Source of the DNA: an uncultured Roseburia sp.
GTDB lineage: Bacteria > Bacillota_A > Clostridia > Lachnospirales > Lachnospiraceae
Direction: 5' to 3'
NCBI GenBank assembly: GCA_900753715.1
Contig: CAAEAE010000065.1
Span: 1-64,000, forward strand
Length of the DNA stretch: 64,000 nucleotides
The notes under the pieces: model-generated
Database searches by the model: none
The model's input: only the letters and a program-made list of their open reading frames with translations
What the model was told of the DNA's origin: nothing
Translations under genes and position numbers: made by a program
Shown here: positions 33,514 to 41,168 of the stretch, one piece after another
Position numbering within the stretch: position 1 is the stretch's first letter
Layout of the letters: each line of letters begins with the position of its first letter

Positions 33514-33785
33514 TAGGCAGCAAAGGAATATCCGGTTGTATTGGTAACGGGTCCAAGACAAGTGGGAAAGACCACGATGCTTCAGAAGCTGATGGAGGGC
33601 ACAGACAGGGAGTATGTTACGCTGGATGATTTGAACGAAAGAAGCATTGCAAAGAATGACCCGGGATTATTTTTGCAGCTTCATAAACCGCCGGTGCTGG
33701 CTGACGGGGTCCCAGGTATTTAAATTGATGAGGGGTGTGCAGGAGTCTTTTGCAGGGAGAGTAGCAGTGCAAACAGGAAACTCAA
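33514..33785 (+). pseudogene. Remnant of a DUF4143-type AAA ATPase
   Basis: The head reads V-L-V-T-G-P-R-Q-V-G-K-T-T-M-L, the Walker A of the ATP-binding/DUF4143 family, and continues Y-V-T-L-D-D-L-N-E-R to K-P-P-V-L near 33700. It then jumps, in another frame, to W-L-T-G-S-Q-V-F-K-L-M-R-G-V-Q-E-S-F-A-G-R, which in intact proteins lies a few dozen residues later. The Walker B segment is lost, the frame is shifted, there is no start codon with a ribosome site, and everything after A-G-R-V-A-V is gone. Confidence 0.75.
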
Positions 33786-33801
33786 GCAAGGCAATTTTAG
33801 G

Positions 33802-33830
33802 TTGACAAATAGGAAAAAATGAGTATTATA
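33802..33830 (+). promoter_or_regulatory. Strong promoter of a small RNA
   Basis: TTGACA (33802-33807) is followed after 16 bp by TATTAT (33824-33829), within an A/T-rich stretch. Transcription would begin near 33836. Confidence 0.75.
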
Positions 33831-33835
33831 TTTCA

Positions 33836-34000
33836 ACATTATGGGTAAGCCCATCTTGTGATACGTTCTTCCTGAGTCAGGATCAAGCTCTCAGAGCGAT
33901 TAAAGGGAGACAAAGGTTTCTTGCAAAGAAGATTGCAAGAACGTAAAGAGCCTTTTCTACAGTCATTGATTGTTTATGAAAAGGCTCTTTATTTTATTTC
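33836..34000 (+). ncRNA. Candidate small RNA with complementarity to the 5' end of 16S rRNA
   Basis: A promoter, about 165 transcribed bases without a plausible reading frame, and a strong terminator make a complete RNA unit. Hairpin 1 is ATGGG/CCCAT (33841-33854). Bases 33864-33892 are complementary to the universal 16S 5' segment (the 27F primer site and the GGATGAACG that follows): 26 of 29 positions are Watson-Crick, two of the other three can pair as G-U, and one is a U-U mismatch. Hairpin 2 is a perfect 9-bp stem TTCTTGCAA/TTGCAAGAA with loop AGAAGA (33918-33941). It may be an RNA acting on rRNA, or a decayed inverted fragment of 16S; the sequence alone cannot decide. Confidence 0.6.
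33944..33999 (+). terminator. Terminator of the small RNA
   Basis: TAAAGAGCCTTTTC pairs perfectly with GAAAAGGCTCTTTA (33978-33991) around a 20-base loop and is followed by TTTTATTT. Confidence 0.85.
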
Positions 34001-34068
34001 TTTACAAAGAAAAATGATAATGATAAAATACCAATAGGTTTTTCTGGAAAATGGGGAAGGGAGCGCTC

Positions 34069-35121
34069 ATGGCAAATTTATTTGAATACATATTGACGCA
34101 ATTGTACCCAGGAAGGACAAGAAGCGTGCAAAAGCGTGAGAGTACAGCCGGGCGGGGGAGTACGCCAAAGCGTGAAAACCCGGTTGGGCGTGAAAATATA
34201 CAAAAGCGTGAGAATACAGTGAGGCATGAAAGCACAGGAGCACAGGGAGAAGTGCAGAAGATGCCGGATATAATGGCAGAACAGGGCGCATTGAAGATGC
34301 AGCAGGACTTACAGGAAATGCAGGAGCAGGAAGAAAGTGCGCACGAAGGTGAAAGGACAGAAAATAACGTGGAAAAAGAAGATTTTTTATTAAGCCAGAT
34401 TGATGAATTCCGTGAAAAGGCGAAACAGTTACAGGTATTGCTGGCATCCAAAGAGAGCAAGGTACAGGAGCTGCAGTCGATTGTAAGTGAGCGTGAGGAC
34501 AAAGCGCAGGAGTTGGAGCAGATTTTAACGGAACGTCAGGAAGAGGCAGATAAAATTGTCCGTGTATTCAGCACAAAGGTAGATTTGCTTTCGACAACGG
34601 TCACCTCAAAGATGGACGAAATCGAGCACACGATTTCAGAGCAGGTGGCACAGGTAAAGCGCACAAGTGAGAATCAGATTGAAGAAAGCCGCAGACGCAA
34701 CGAGGAGCAGATTGCTACAAACCGGGCGTTAAACGAGGAGCAGATTGCGGCAATCCGCAAGGTGAGCGAGGAGCAGATTGCAACCAACAAGCAGTTCTTA
34801 GAGGAGCAGGCGATTGCCAACAAGAAGCTCAGCGAGGGACAGATTGCAGAGGTAAAGGCACTTTTAGAGAATGCGACCGGACAGTTAGAGTCTATCAAGA
34901 TGGATTTGTCCGAGAAAGTACATTCTGAGAATGTCAAGTGCTACCGCAACATCCAGGATTTATTTAACGAATTTGATTCCAAAATTGAAAAGATGGACGA
35001 AATGGAAAAGAGCGTCGGCTCCGTGAAAAACTATGTGAAATTTTTATCATGGTTTGCAGGTTTAAATTTTGTCGTATTACTTGGATTTATCCTGTATTCG
35101 CTCGGCGTATTCCATTTTTAA
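34069..35121 (+). CDS. Coiled-coil protein with C-terminal membrane anchor
   Basis: I do not recognise this 350-residue protein. Residues 18-60 are a basic, degenerate repeat of K-R-E-(S/N) and G-R motifs. Residues about 100-300 are a nearly continuous coiled coil, including five 11-residue repeats centred on N/S-E-E-Q-I-A. The end (about 325-347) is a hydrophobic segment, W-F-A-G-L-N-F-V-V-L-L-G-F-I-L-Y, which would insert in the membrane and leave the coil in the cytosol. ATG 34069 follows GGGGAAGGGAG; an in-frame ATG at 34051 has no ribosome site. It lies 39 bp before the pyrophosphatase gene, probably in one transcript. Confidence 0.75.
   Translation: MANLFEYILTQLYPGRTRSVQKRESTAGRGSTPKRENPVGRENIQKRENTVRHESTGAQGEVQKMPDIMAEQGALKMQQDLQEMQEQEESAHEGERTENNVEKEDFLLSQIDEFREKAKQLQVLLASKESKVQELQSIVSEREDKAQELEQILTERQEEADKIVRVFSTKVDLLSTTVTSKMDEIEHTISEQVAQVKRTSENQIEESRRRNEEQIATNRALNEEQIAAIRKVSEEQIATNKQFLEEQAIANKKLSEGQIAEVKALLENATGQLESIKMDLSEKVHSENVKCYRNIQDLFNEFDSKIEKMDEMEKSVGSVKNYVKFLSWFAGLNFVVLLGFILYSLGVFHF
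34690..34854 (+). repeat. Five in-frame 33-bp coiled-coil repeats
   Basis: Five successive 11-residue units follow the pattern x-x-x-(N/S/L)-E-(E/G)-Q-(I/A)-(A/I)-x-x, starting with R-R-R-N-E-E-Q-I-A-T-N and continuing R-A-L-N, R-K-V-S, K-Q-F-L and K-K-L-S. An 11-residue period is a hendecad, which gives an almost straight coiled coil. Confidence 0.8.
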
Positions 35122-35160
35122 ACATCGGTTTTGACTGTGAACCAGAGAGGACGTTACGAT

Positions 35161-36819
35161 ATGGGAAATGAAAAGAAAAAAGTCTGGGTAATCGGTCATA
35201 AAAACCCGGACACAGATTCTATCTGCGCTGCGATTTCGTATGCGTATTTGAAGAACCAGACCGAACAGGGAGAATTTCTTGCAAAGCGTGCCGGAGCGAT
35301 TAATGCGGAGACACGTTATGTGTTAGATTATTTTGGCGTGAAAGAGCCGGAGCTTGAAAGCTATGCGGGTGCGCAGATTAAAGATATCAATATCCGCAAG
35401 ACGGCGGGAGTCAGCAGCCAGATTTCATTGAAAAAAGCATGGGAGCTGATGAAAAAATTAGAGGTTGTAACACTTCCGGTGACAAATTGTTTCGGAAAAC
35501 TTGAAGGACTGATTGTCACCAAGGATATCGCAACCTCCTACATGGATGTGTTCGACAACCGTGTGTTGGCACAGGCAAGAACACAGTATAAGACGATTGC
35601 AGAGACCTTAGATGGAAATGTCATCGTTGGAAATGAGCATGCTTACTTTGTCCGGGGAAAAGTGGTTGTTGCGACCTCAAACCCGGAATACATGGCAGAT
35701 TATATCGAGGATGACGACCTTGTCATCTTAGGAGACAGAGAGGAAGCGCAGCTTCAGGCAATCCGCTCCAATGCGAGCTGCATCATTATCGGCGGCGGAC
35801 TTGAGGTCGATGAGGAAGTACGGGCGTTAGCGGAAAAGAGTGACTGTATTGTCATCACAACGCCGTTTGACACCTTTTCTGTGGCACGTCTTATCAATCA
35901 GAGTATGCCAATTAAGCAGTTTATGACAAAGAATCATATTATTACATTTGCCATTGAAGATTATGTCGATGAAGTAAAAGAAGAAATGTCCAAGGTCAGA
36001 CACCGGGATTTCCCTGTGCTCAATGAAAAGGGTGCCTATGTGGGAATGATATCCAGACGTAACCTCATGAAGATGCAGAAGAAGCAGGTGATTCTTGTTG
36101 ATCATAATGAGAAATCGCAGGCAGTGGACGGCATCAATGAAGCGGAAATCATAGAAATCATTGACCATCACAGATTGGGAAGCCTTGAGACTATGTCTCC
36201 GGTTTATTTCAGAAACCAGCCGCTTGGCTGTACGTCCACGATTATTTACCAGATGTATCAGGAAAAACAGGTAGAAATTCCGCCAACGATTGCAGGACTT
36301 TTGCTCGCAGCGATTATTTCCGATACGTTAATGTTCCGTTCCCCGACCTGTACGCCGCTTGACAAAGAAGTTGCGTATGCACTTTCAGAGATTGCGGGCG
36401 TGGAGATTGAAGAGTTTTCCAAAAATATGTTCCAGGCGGGCAGTGATTTTAAGAATAAAACCACCGATGAAATTTTCTATCAGGACTTTAAAATTTTCCA
36501 CACCGATGACTGCGATTTCGGCGTAGCGCAGATTTCAGCGATGAGTGCAGAAGAACTTGACAAGGTGGGAGAAGACCTTCGTCCGTTCATGGTACAGGTG
36601 CTCGGTGATAAGAAGATTGACATGGTTTATGTGATGCTCACAGATATCCTTGAGGAATCCTCCAAGGTGATTTTCTATGGAGAGGATGCCGGAAGAATCC
36701 TTGCACTGGCATTCCACAAACGCGAAGAGGAGAAAGGCATCTGGCTGGAGGGAATTGTTTCCCGCAAGAAACAGTTTATCCCACAGCTTATGAATACGAT
36801 TGCAGAGCAGAAGCAGTAA
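35161..36819 (+). CDS. Manganese-dependent inorganic pyrophosphatase with CBS and DRTGG domains
   Basis: This 552-residue family II pyrophosphatase is interrupted by a regulatory insert. The DHH catalytic domain starts with V-I-G-H-K-N-P-D-T-D-S (residue 10) and resumes after the insert with I-E-I-I-D-H-H-R-L-G. The insert (about 65-300) holds two CBS motifs flanking a DRTGG domain; in this family the CBS pair binds adenine nucleotides, AMP/ADP inhibiting and diadenosine polyphosphates activating. The DHHA2 domain closes the protein, with R-K-K-Q-F-I-P near the end. It removes pyrophosphate from biosynthesis. ATG 35161 follows AGAGAGGA; an in-frame start at 35131 is unsupported. Confidence 0.93.
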   Translation: MGNEKKKVWVIGHKNPDTDSICAAISYAYLKNQTEQGEFLAKRAGAINAETRYVLDYFGVKEPELESYAGAQIKDINIRKTAGVSSQISLKKAWELMKKLEVVTLPVTNCFGKLEGLIVTKDIATSYMDVFDNRVLAQARTQYKTIAETLDGNVIVGNEHAYFVRGKVVVATSNPEYMADYIEDDDLVILGDREEAQLQAIRSNASCIIIGGGLEVDEEVRALAEKSDCIVITTPFDTFSVARLINQSMPIKQFMTKNHIITFAIEDYVDEVKEEMSKVRHRDFPVLNEKGAYVGMISRRNLMKMQKKQVILVDHNEKSQAVDGINEAEIIEIIDHHRLGSLETMSPVYFRNQPLGCTSTIIYQMYQEKQVEIPPTIAGLLLAAIISDTLMFRSPTCTPLDKEVAYALSEIAGVEIEEFSKNMFQAGSDFKNKTTDEIFYQDFKIFHTDDCDFGVAQISAMSAEELDKVGEDLRPFMVQVLGDKKIDMVYVMLTDILEESSKVIFYGEDAGRILALAFHKREEEKGIWLEGIVSRKKQFIPQLMNTIAEQKQ

Positions 36820-36847
36820 AAAATAGTTGCAAACAATGATATAGTTT

Positions 36848-37693
36848 TTAAGAAAGGCTTTGGCGATAATCCCTGGGGGATTCGCCGAAGCTTTTTTTGT
36901 ATGCCCTGGAAAATGTTGAGTAGTTCCGGAAACCGCACAAATAGCAGACTTCTGTCATCGGAAGACCGGAAGAAATCAGCTCTTTTGCCAGTAACAGCCG
37001 CTTGGCGGACAGGTAGCCCCCGATGGTATAGCCGGTCTGTTCTTTAAATGAATGCATCAGATAATAGCGGCTGACATAAAAGTGTCCGGCAATATCGTCG
37101 ACGGAAAGGTCCTCGGTCAGATGTTCGTTCAGGTAGTCTAACACGGCAGGAATCTTGCTGTCCGAGGAAGTAGTGGAGACAAATGTAAGCTGTTCATCCA
37201 AAGCAGCGCGGTTTAAGTGAATCAGAAATTCCAAAAATAAAAGTTTGTGGTGAAGTTCGCTTGCGTAGCCAATCTCTTTGGAAGACTGGTCAAGACTGCG
37301 GATGGCAGATGCAAGCGCACCGATTTTGCCGGAGCGGGTACGTAGCACATGGGACTGCATTTCGTGTGCCTGCGCAAAACAAAGTCCGAGATTGTTATTT
37401 TCCTCCTGATATTCGTTTAAGAAGGCGGGAGAAACATAGATGATAATCCGCTCATACAGAGAACCGGAGTGCAGAATCGGGCGGTGCACTTCCCCGGCAT
37501 GGACGAGCACGATGTCCCCCGGGGAGAGGTCGTAGGTACGTCCCTCGATGCAGTAACTGAGATTTCCCTGTAAGAGAATGAGAATCTTATGGAAATCATG
37601 GTAGTGATAGTGAAACTGCTTCATCTGCTGGTCCTTTAAGTGGAACAGCTTAAAGCTGCTGGTCAGATAACCTATTTTTTTATATTCGGGCAT
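36848..37693 (-). CDS. AraC-family transcriptional regulator with cupin domain
   Basis: This 281-residue regulator has a cupin sensor (about residues 20-110) with F-H-Y-H-Y-H-D-F-H-K and L-S-P-G-D-I-V-L-V-H-A-G-E-V-H, and a C-terminal AraC double helix-turn-helix (about 180-280) with V-C-Y-L-C-G-F-R-N-Y-S-T-F-S-R-A-Y-K. AAAAGGAG lies 6 bases before the ATG and a clear promoter lies upstream. No sugar or transport genes adjoin it, so its target is unknown. The terminator of the convergent pyrophosphatase gene lies within its last codons. Confidence 0.88.
   Translation of the reverse strand: MPEYKKIGYLTSSFKLFHLKDQQMKQFHYHYHDFHKILILLQGNLSYCIEGRTYDLSPGDIVLVHAGEVHRPILHSGSLYERIIIYVSPAFLNEYQEENNNLGLCFAQAHEMQSHVLRTRSGKIGALASAIRSLDQSSKEIGYASELHHKLLFLEFLIHLNRAALDEQLTFVSTTSSDSKIPAVLDYLNEHLTEDLSVDDIAGHFYVSRYYLMHSFKEQTGYTIGGYLSAKRLLLAKELISSGLPMTEVCYLCGFRNYSTFSRAYKKSFGESPRDYRQSLS
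36853..36898 (+). terminator. Rho-independent terminator after the pyrophosphatase gene
   Basis: GCTTTGGCGA and TCGCCGAAGC form the outer stem (one G-U), AATCCC and GGGATT extend it inwards, and a seven-T run follows. It overlaps the 3' end of the AraC gene. Confidence 0.85.
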
Positions 37694-37736
37694 GAAAAAC
37701 TCCTTTTAAAATGCTCACGCGTTTGCGGTTTGTTTT

Positions 37737-37765
37737 ATTTTAATTCATGAGAGCACAATTTGCAA
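37737..37765 (-). promoter_or_regulatory. Promoter of the AraC-family gene
   Basis: On the minus strand: TTGCAA, a 17-bp spacer, TAAAAT, about 45-70 bases before the ATG. Confidence 0.65.
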
Positions 37766-37808
37766 TATAATAAACACAAAATGAATATACCAATCAAAAA
37801 GTGTCACG

Positions 37809-37814
37809 TATAAT
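37809..37814 (+). promoter_or_regulatory. -10 element of the dapF promoter
   Basis: A perfect TATAAT lies 31 bases before the dapF start. The expected -35 position (around 37786-37791) is poor, which suggests a weak or activator-dependent promoter. Confidence 0.5.
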
Positions 37815-37845
37815 GACAGTAGTACAGTGACAGGAGAGAAAAATT

Positions 37846-38673
37846 ATGAAATTTACAAAAATGCATGGATGTGGAAATGATTATGTTTATATCAACTGCT
37901 TTAATGAAACGGTAGAAGACCCGTCAGCTCTGGCGATAAAGGTCAGCGACAGACATTTCGGGATCGGTTCGGATGGTCTGATTTTAATCTGCCCGTCAAC
38001 GGTTGCTGATTTCAGAATGCGGATGTTTAATGCGGACGGTTCGGAAGGGGAAATGTGTGGAAACGGAATCCGCTGTGTGGCAAAATACGTCTATGACCAC
38101 GGTATGACGGATGCGAAAAAGATTTCCATTGAAACAGGTGCCGGAATTAAGTACTTGGACCTTACGGTGGAAGATGGTAAGGTATCTCTGGTAAAAGTAG
38201 ATATGGGAGAGCCGATTCTTGCGCCGGCAGAGATTCCGGTGGACTTCGCAGGAGAGCGCATGGTAAATGAACCGGTGGAGGTCGACGGAAAAGAGTGGAA
38301 CATGACCTGTGTTTCCATGGGCAATCCGCATGCGGTTGTATTTGTACCGGATACGAAGAGCTTAGACCTTGAGAAGATGGGACCGCATTTTGAACATCAT
38401 AAGATTTTCCCGAAGAGAACAAATACAGAGTTTGTGCAGATTTTAAGCAGAAATGAAATCAATATGCGTGTGTGGGAGCGCGGCTCCGGCGAGACATTAG
38501 CGTGTGGAACGGGAACCTGTGCCAGCGTGATGGCGTGCATTTTAAACGGTTATACCGAGCATGAGGTGTTAGTACATCTGATTGGCGGCGACTTGACCAT
38601 TCACTACGATGAGAAGAACAGCCACATTTTTATGACAGGACCGGCAGTTACCGTGTTTGAGGGAGAATTTTAA
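37846..38673 (+). CDS. dapF: Diaminopimelate epimerase
   Basis: This 275-residue enzyme converts L,L- to meso-diaminopimelate for peptidoglycan and lysine. H-G-C-G-N-D-Y opens it. The two catalytic cysteines lie in E-M-C-G-N-G-I-R-C (about residue 72) and L-A-C-G-T-G-T-C-A-S (about residue 223). Length is standard. GGAGAG precedes the ATG. It heads the dapF-murE-dapA group, whose products all serve meso-DAP incorporation into the wall. Confidence 0.96.
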   Translation: MKFTKMHGCGNDYVYINCFNETVEDPSALAIKVSDRHFGIGSDGLILICPSTVADFRMRMFNADGSEGEMCGNGIRCVAKYVYDHGMTDAKKISIETGAGIKYLDLTVEDGKVSLVKVDMGEPILAPAEIPVDFAGERMVNEPVEVDGKEWNMTCVSMGNPHAVVFVPDTKSLDLEKMGPHFEHHKIFPKRTNTEFVQILSRNEINMRVWERGSGETLACGTGTCASVMACILNGYTEHEVLVHLIGGDLTIHYDEKNSHIFMTGPAVTVFEGEF

Positions 38674-38688
38674 AAGGAGATAAGAACG

Positions 38689-40161
38689 ATGAGATTAATT
38701 GATTTACTGGAACGTATGGAATATCGTGTGCTGCAGGGAGATACCGACAAAGAGGTATCGACACTGGTTTATGATTCAAGAAAAGTGGAAAAAAATTCCG
38801 TGTTTGTCTGTATTTCGGGAAGTGTGCGGGATGCGCATGAATTTATCCCGGAAGTGGTAGAAAAGGGTGCTTCCGCAGTCATCGTGGAAAAGGATGTAAC
38901 CGTAGCGGACGGTGTGACGGTCATCCGCGTGGAAAATACCCGTCTGGCGCTCGCCTGCATGTCAGCCGCTTATTTCGGCCATCCGGCGGAGAAGTTAAAA
39001 ACCATCGGAATCACCGGAACCAAGGGCAAAACGACAACCACGTATATGGTAAAATCAATTCTCGAATCCTCCGGCATTAAAACGGGACTGATTGGAACGA
39101 TTGAAATTATCATCGGAGACAAACAGATTCCAGCAAAAAATACGACACCGGAATCCTACGAGGTGCAGGAGTATTTTCATGAGATGGTGGAAGCAGGACT
39201 GGAAGCAGTTGTCATGGAGGTCTCTTCCCAGGGATTAATGCTGCACCGGGTATCCGGCTTTACCTTTGATTACGGCGTATTTACGAATCTTGAGCCGGAT
39301 CATATCGGAGAGAACGAACACAAGGATTTTGCAGACTATATGCACTGCAAGAGCCTGTTGTTTAGACAGTGCAAACAGGGAATTTTAAATGCGGACAGCG
39401 AGTTCTTGGAGGGAATCTTAGAGGGACACACCTGTAAGGTGGAGACATTTGGCTGCGAGAACGAGGCGGATTTACGTGCGGAAGGGCTGACACTCTGGCA
39501 GAAGGACGGAGTACTCGGTGTGAAATACCATGTTTCCGGACTCCTTGATTTTCCGGTGGAAACGAATGTGCCGGGACGTTTCAGCGTATATAATTCTCTG
39601 ACTGCAATTGCCATCTGCCGCCATTTCGGAGTAGAGATTCCGGCAATCCAGAAGGCATTAAAGCATGTGGTGGTAAAGGGAAGAATCGAAATGGTTCCGG
39701 TCTCCCCGAGATTTACGCTGATGATTGATTATGCGCACAACGCAATGGCACTTGAGAGCTTACTTACAACCTTAAAAGAGTATCATCCCAAACGTTTGGT
39801 CTGCCTGTTTGGATGCGGTGGAAACCGTGCAAAATCCAGACGTTACGAGATGGGCGAGGTTTCTTCAAAGCTTGCAGACCTGACAATTGTGACATCGGAT
39901 AACCCGCGTTATGAGGAGCCGATGGATATCATTGAAGATATTTTAACCGGTGTAAAAAAAGCGGACGGCGCCTATGTGACAATCCCGGACCGCAAGGAAG
40001 CAATCGCTTACAGCATCGCAAATGCAAAAGACGGAGATGTCATCATCCTTGCCGGAAAGGGACATGAGGATTATCAGGAAATTAAGGGCGTGAAACATCC
40101 GATGGATGAACGGAAATTAATTGCAGAAATTTTAGAAGAACATCCGGAATATCGCAAATAA
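38689..40161 (+). CDS. murE: UDP-MurNAc-tripeptide synthetase (meso-DAP type)
   Basis: This 490-residue Mur ligase adds the third amino acid to the peptidoglycan stem. The P-loop is G-I-T-G-T-K-G-K-T-T-T (about residue 109); M-I-D-Y-A-H-N lies near residue 346. Specificity shows in S-D-N-P-R (about residue 405): D-N-P-R is the meso-DAP recognition motif, whereas lysine-adding enzymes differ here. This agrees with dapF just upstream (15 bp) and dapA just downstream (29 bp). AAAAGGAG precedes the ATG. Confidence 0.95.
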   Translation: MRLIDLLERMEYRVLQGDTDKEVSTLVYDSRKVEKNSVFVCISGSVRDAHEFIPEVVEKGASAVIVEKDVTVADGVTVIRVENTRLALACMSAAYFGHPAEKLKTIGITGTKGKTTTTYMVKSILESSGIKTGLIGTIEIIIGDKQIPAKNTTPESYEVQEYFHEMVEAGLEAVVMEVSSQGLMLHRVSGFTFDYGVFTNLEPDHIGENEHKDFADYMHCKSLLFRQCKQGILNADSEFLEGILEGHTCKVETFGCENEADLRAEGLTLWQKDGVLGVKYHVSGLLDFPVETNVPGRFSVYNSLTAIAICRHFGVEIPAIQKALKHVVVKGRIEMVPVSPRFTLMIDYAHNAMALESLLTTLKEYHPKRLVCLFGCGGNRAKSRRYEMGEVSSKLADLTIVTSDNPRYEEPMDIIEDILTGVKKADGAYVTIPDRKEAIAYSIANAKDGDVIILAGKGHEDYQEIKGVKHPMDERKLIAEILEEHPEYRK

Positions 40162-40190
40162 AGGCAGCCAATCGGACAGGAGGAATTGAT

Positions 40191-41075
40191 ATGGCATTAT
40201 TTAAAGGGGCAGGAGTTGCACTGGTAACACCATTCCATGAAGATGAGACAATTGATTATGAAGCACTCGAAAAACTGGTGGAAGAACAGATAGAGGGACA
40301 TACGGATGCAATCATCGTGTGTGGAACGACAGGAGAGCCGGCAACCATGACGGAGGAAGAACGCATTTCCTGCATCCGTTTTGTGGTCGAAAAAGTAAAC
40401 CACAGAATCCCGGTTATTGCGGGAACCGGAGCAAACTGTACCCGAAATGCCGTTGCAATCTCAAAGAAAGCAGAAGAGCTTGGCGTAGACGGTCTGTTAG
40501 TTGTGACCCCTTACTACAATAAAGCAACACAGAACGGGTTATATGAACACTATAAGACGATTGCAGAAGCGGTAACGTTACCGATTATTATGTATAACGT
40601 GCCTTCCCGCACGGGCTGTAATATCAAACCGGAGACAGCCGCAAGACTTGGCAGGGAAGTGGAAAATATTGTTGGAATCAAGGAAGCGAGCGGAGATATT
40701 TCACAGATTGCAACCCTTGCGTCACTGTGTAAAGGCGTGCTTGATATTTATTCCGGAAATGACGATGAGGTCATTCCGATTCTTTCCCTCGGCGGAATCG
40801 GTGTTATTTCTGTAATGTCAAATGTAATGCCACGCGAGATGCACGATATGGTACTGGAATATCTCGAAGGAGACCGTGAAAAAGCTTTAAAAATTCAGCT
40901 TGAGAGCCTTGAGTTTATCCATGCACTGTTTTGTGAGGTAAATCCGATTCCGGTAAAGATGGCACTCCATTTACAGGGAAAATGTGAGCCCACCATGCGT
41001 CTTCCGCTGACACAGCTTTCCAAAGAAAATTGTGTACGCTTAAAAGCTGCGATGGAAGGACTTGGACTGCTTTAG
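40191..41075 (+). CDS. dapA: 4-hydroxy-tetrahydrodipicolinate synthase
   Basis: This 294-residue TIM-barrel lyase condenses pyruvate with aspartate semialdehyde, the first committed step to DAP and lysine (and to dipicolinate in spores). G-T-T-G-E near residue 45 binds the substrate carboxylate, V-T-P-Y-Y-N-K holds the proton-relay tyrosine, and G-I-K-E-A-S-G-D holds the Schiff-base lysine (about residue 162). GGAGGA precedes the ATG. It is the last gene of the dapF-murE-dapA group. Confidence 0.95.
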   Translation: MALFKGAGVALVTPFHEDETIDYEALEKLVEEQIEGHTDAIIVCGTTGEPATMTEEERISCIRFVVEKVNHRIPVIAGTGANCTRNAVAISKKAEELGVDGLLVVTPYYNKATQNGLYEHYKTIAEAVTLPIIMYNVPSRTGCNIKPETAARLGREVENIVGIKEASGDISQIATLASLCKGVLDIYSGNDDEVIPILSLGGIGVISVMSNVMPREMHDMVLEYLEGDREKALKIQLESLEFIHALFCEVNPIPVKMALHLQGKCEPTMRLPLTQLSKENCVRLKAAMEGLGLL

Positions 41076-41103
41076 AAAGCACATTACTTTCCGCCTCTGG
41101 GTC

Positions 41104-41133
41104 TTGACGATACCTTGCGCTATCACGTATAAT
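41104..41133 (+). promoter_or_regulatory. Promoter of lepA
   Basis: TTGACG (41104-41109), an 18-bp spacer, and a perfect TATAAT (41128-41133), 36 bases before the lepA start. Confidence 0.75.
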
Positions 41134-41168
41134 AAGTACTATGCGAAAAGGCATAAGGAGGAAAATAC

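Noticed and set aside
33864..33892. A true 16S rRNA gene fragment on the minus strand
   Set aside because: Clear similarity is limited to about 29 bases; flanking sequence does not convincingly follow the 16S sequence, so no rRNA feature is called. Kept as a finding.
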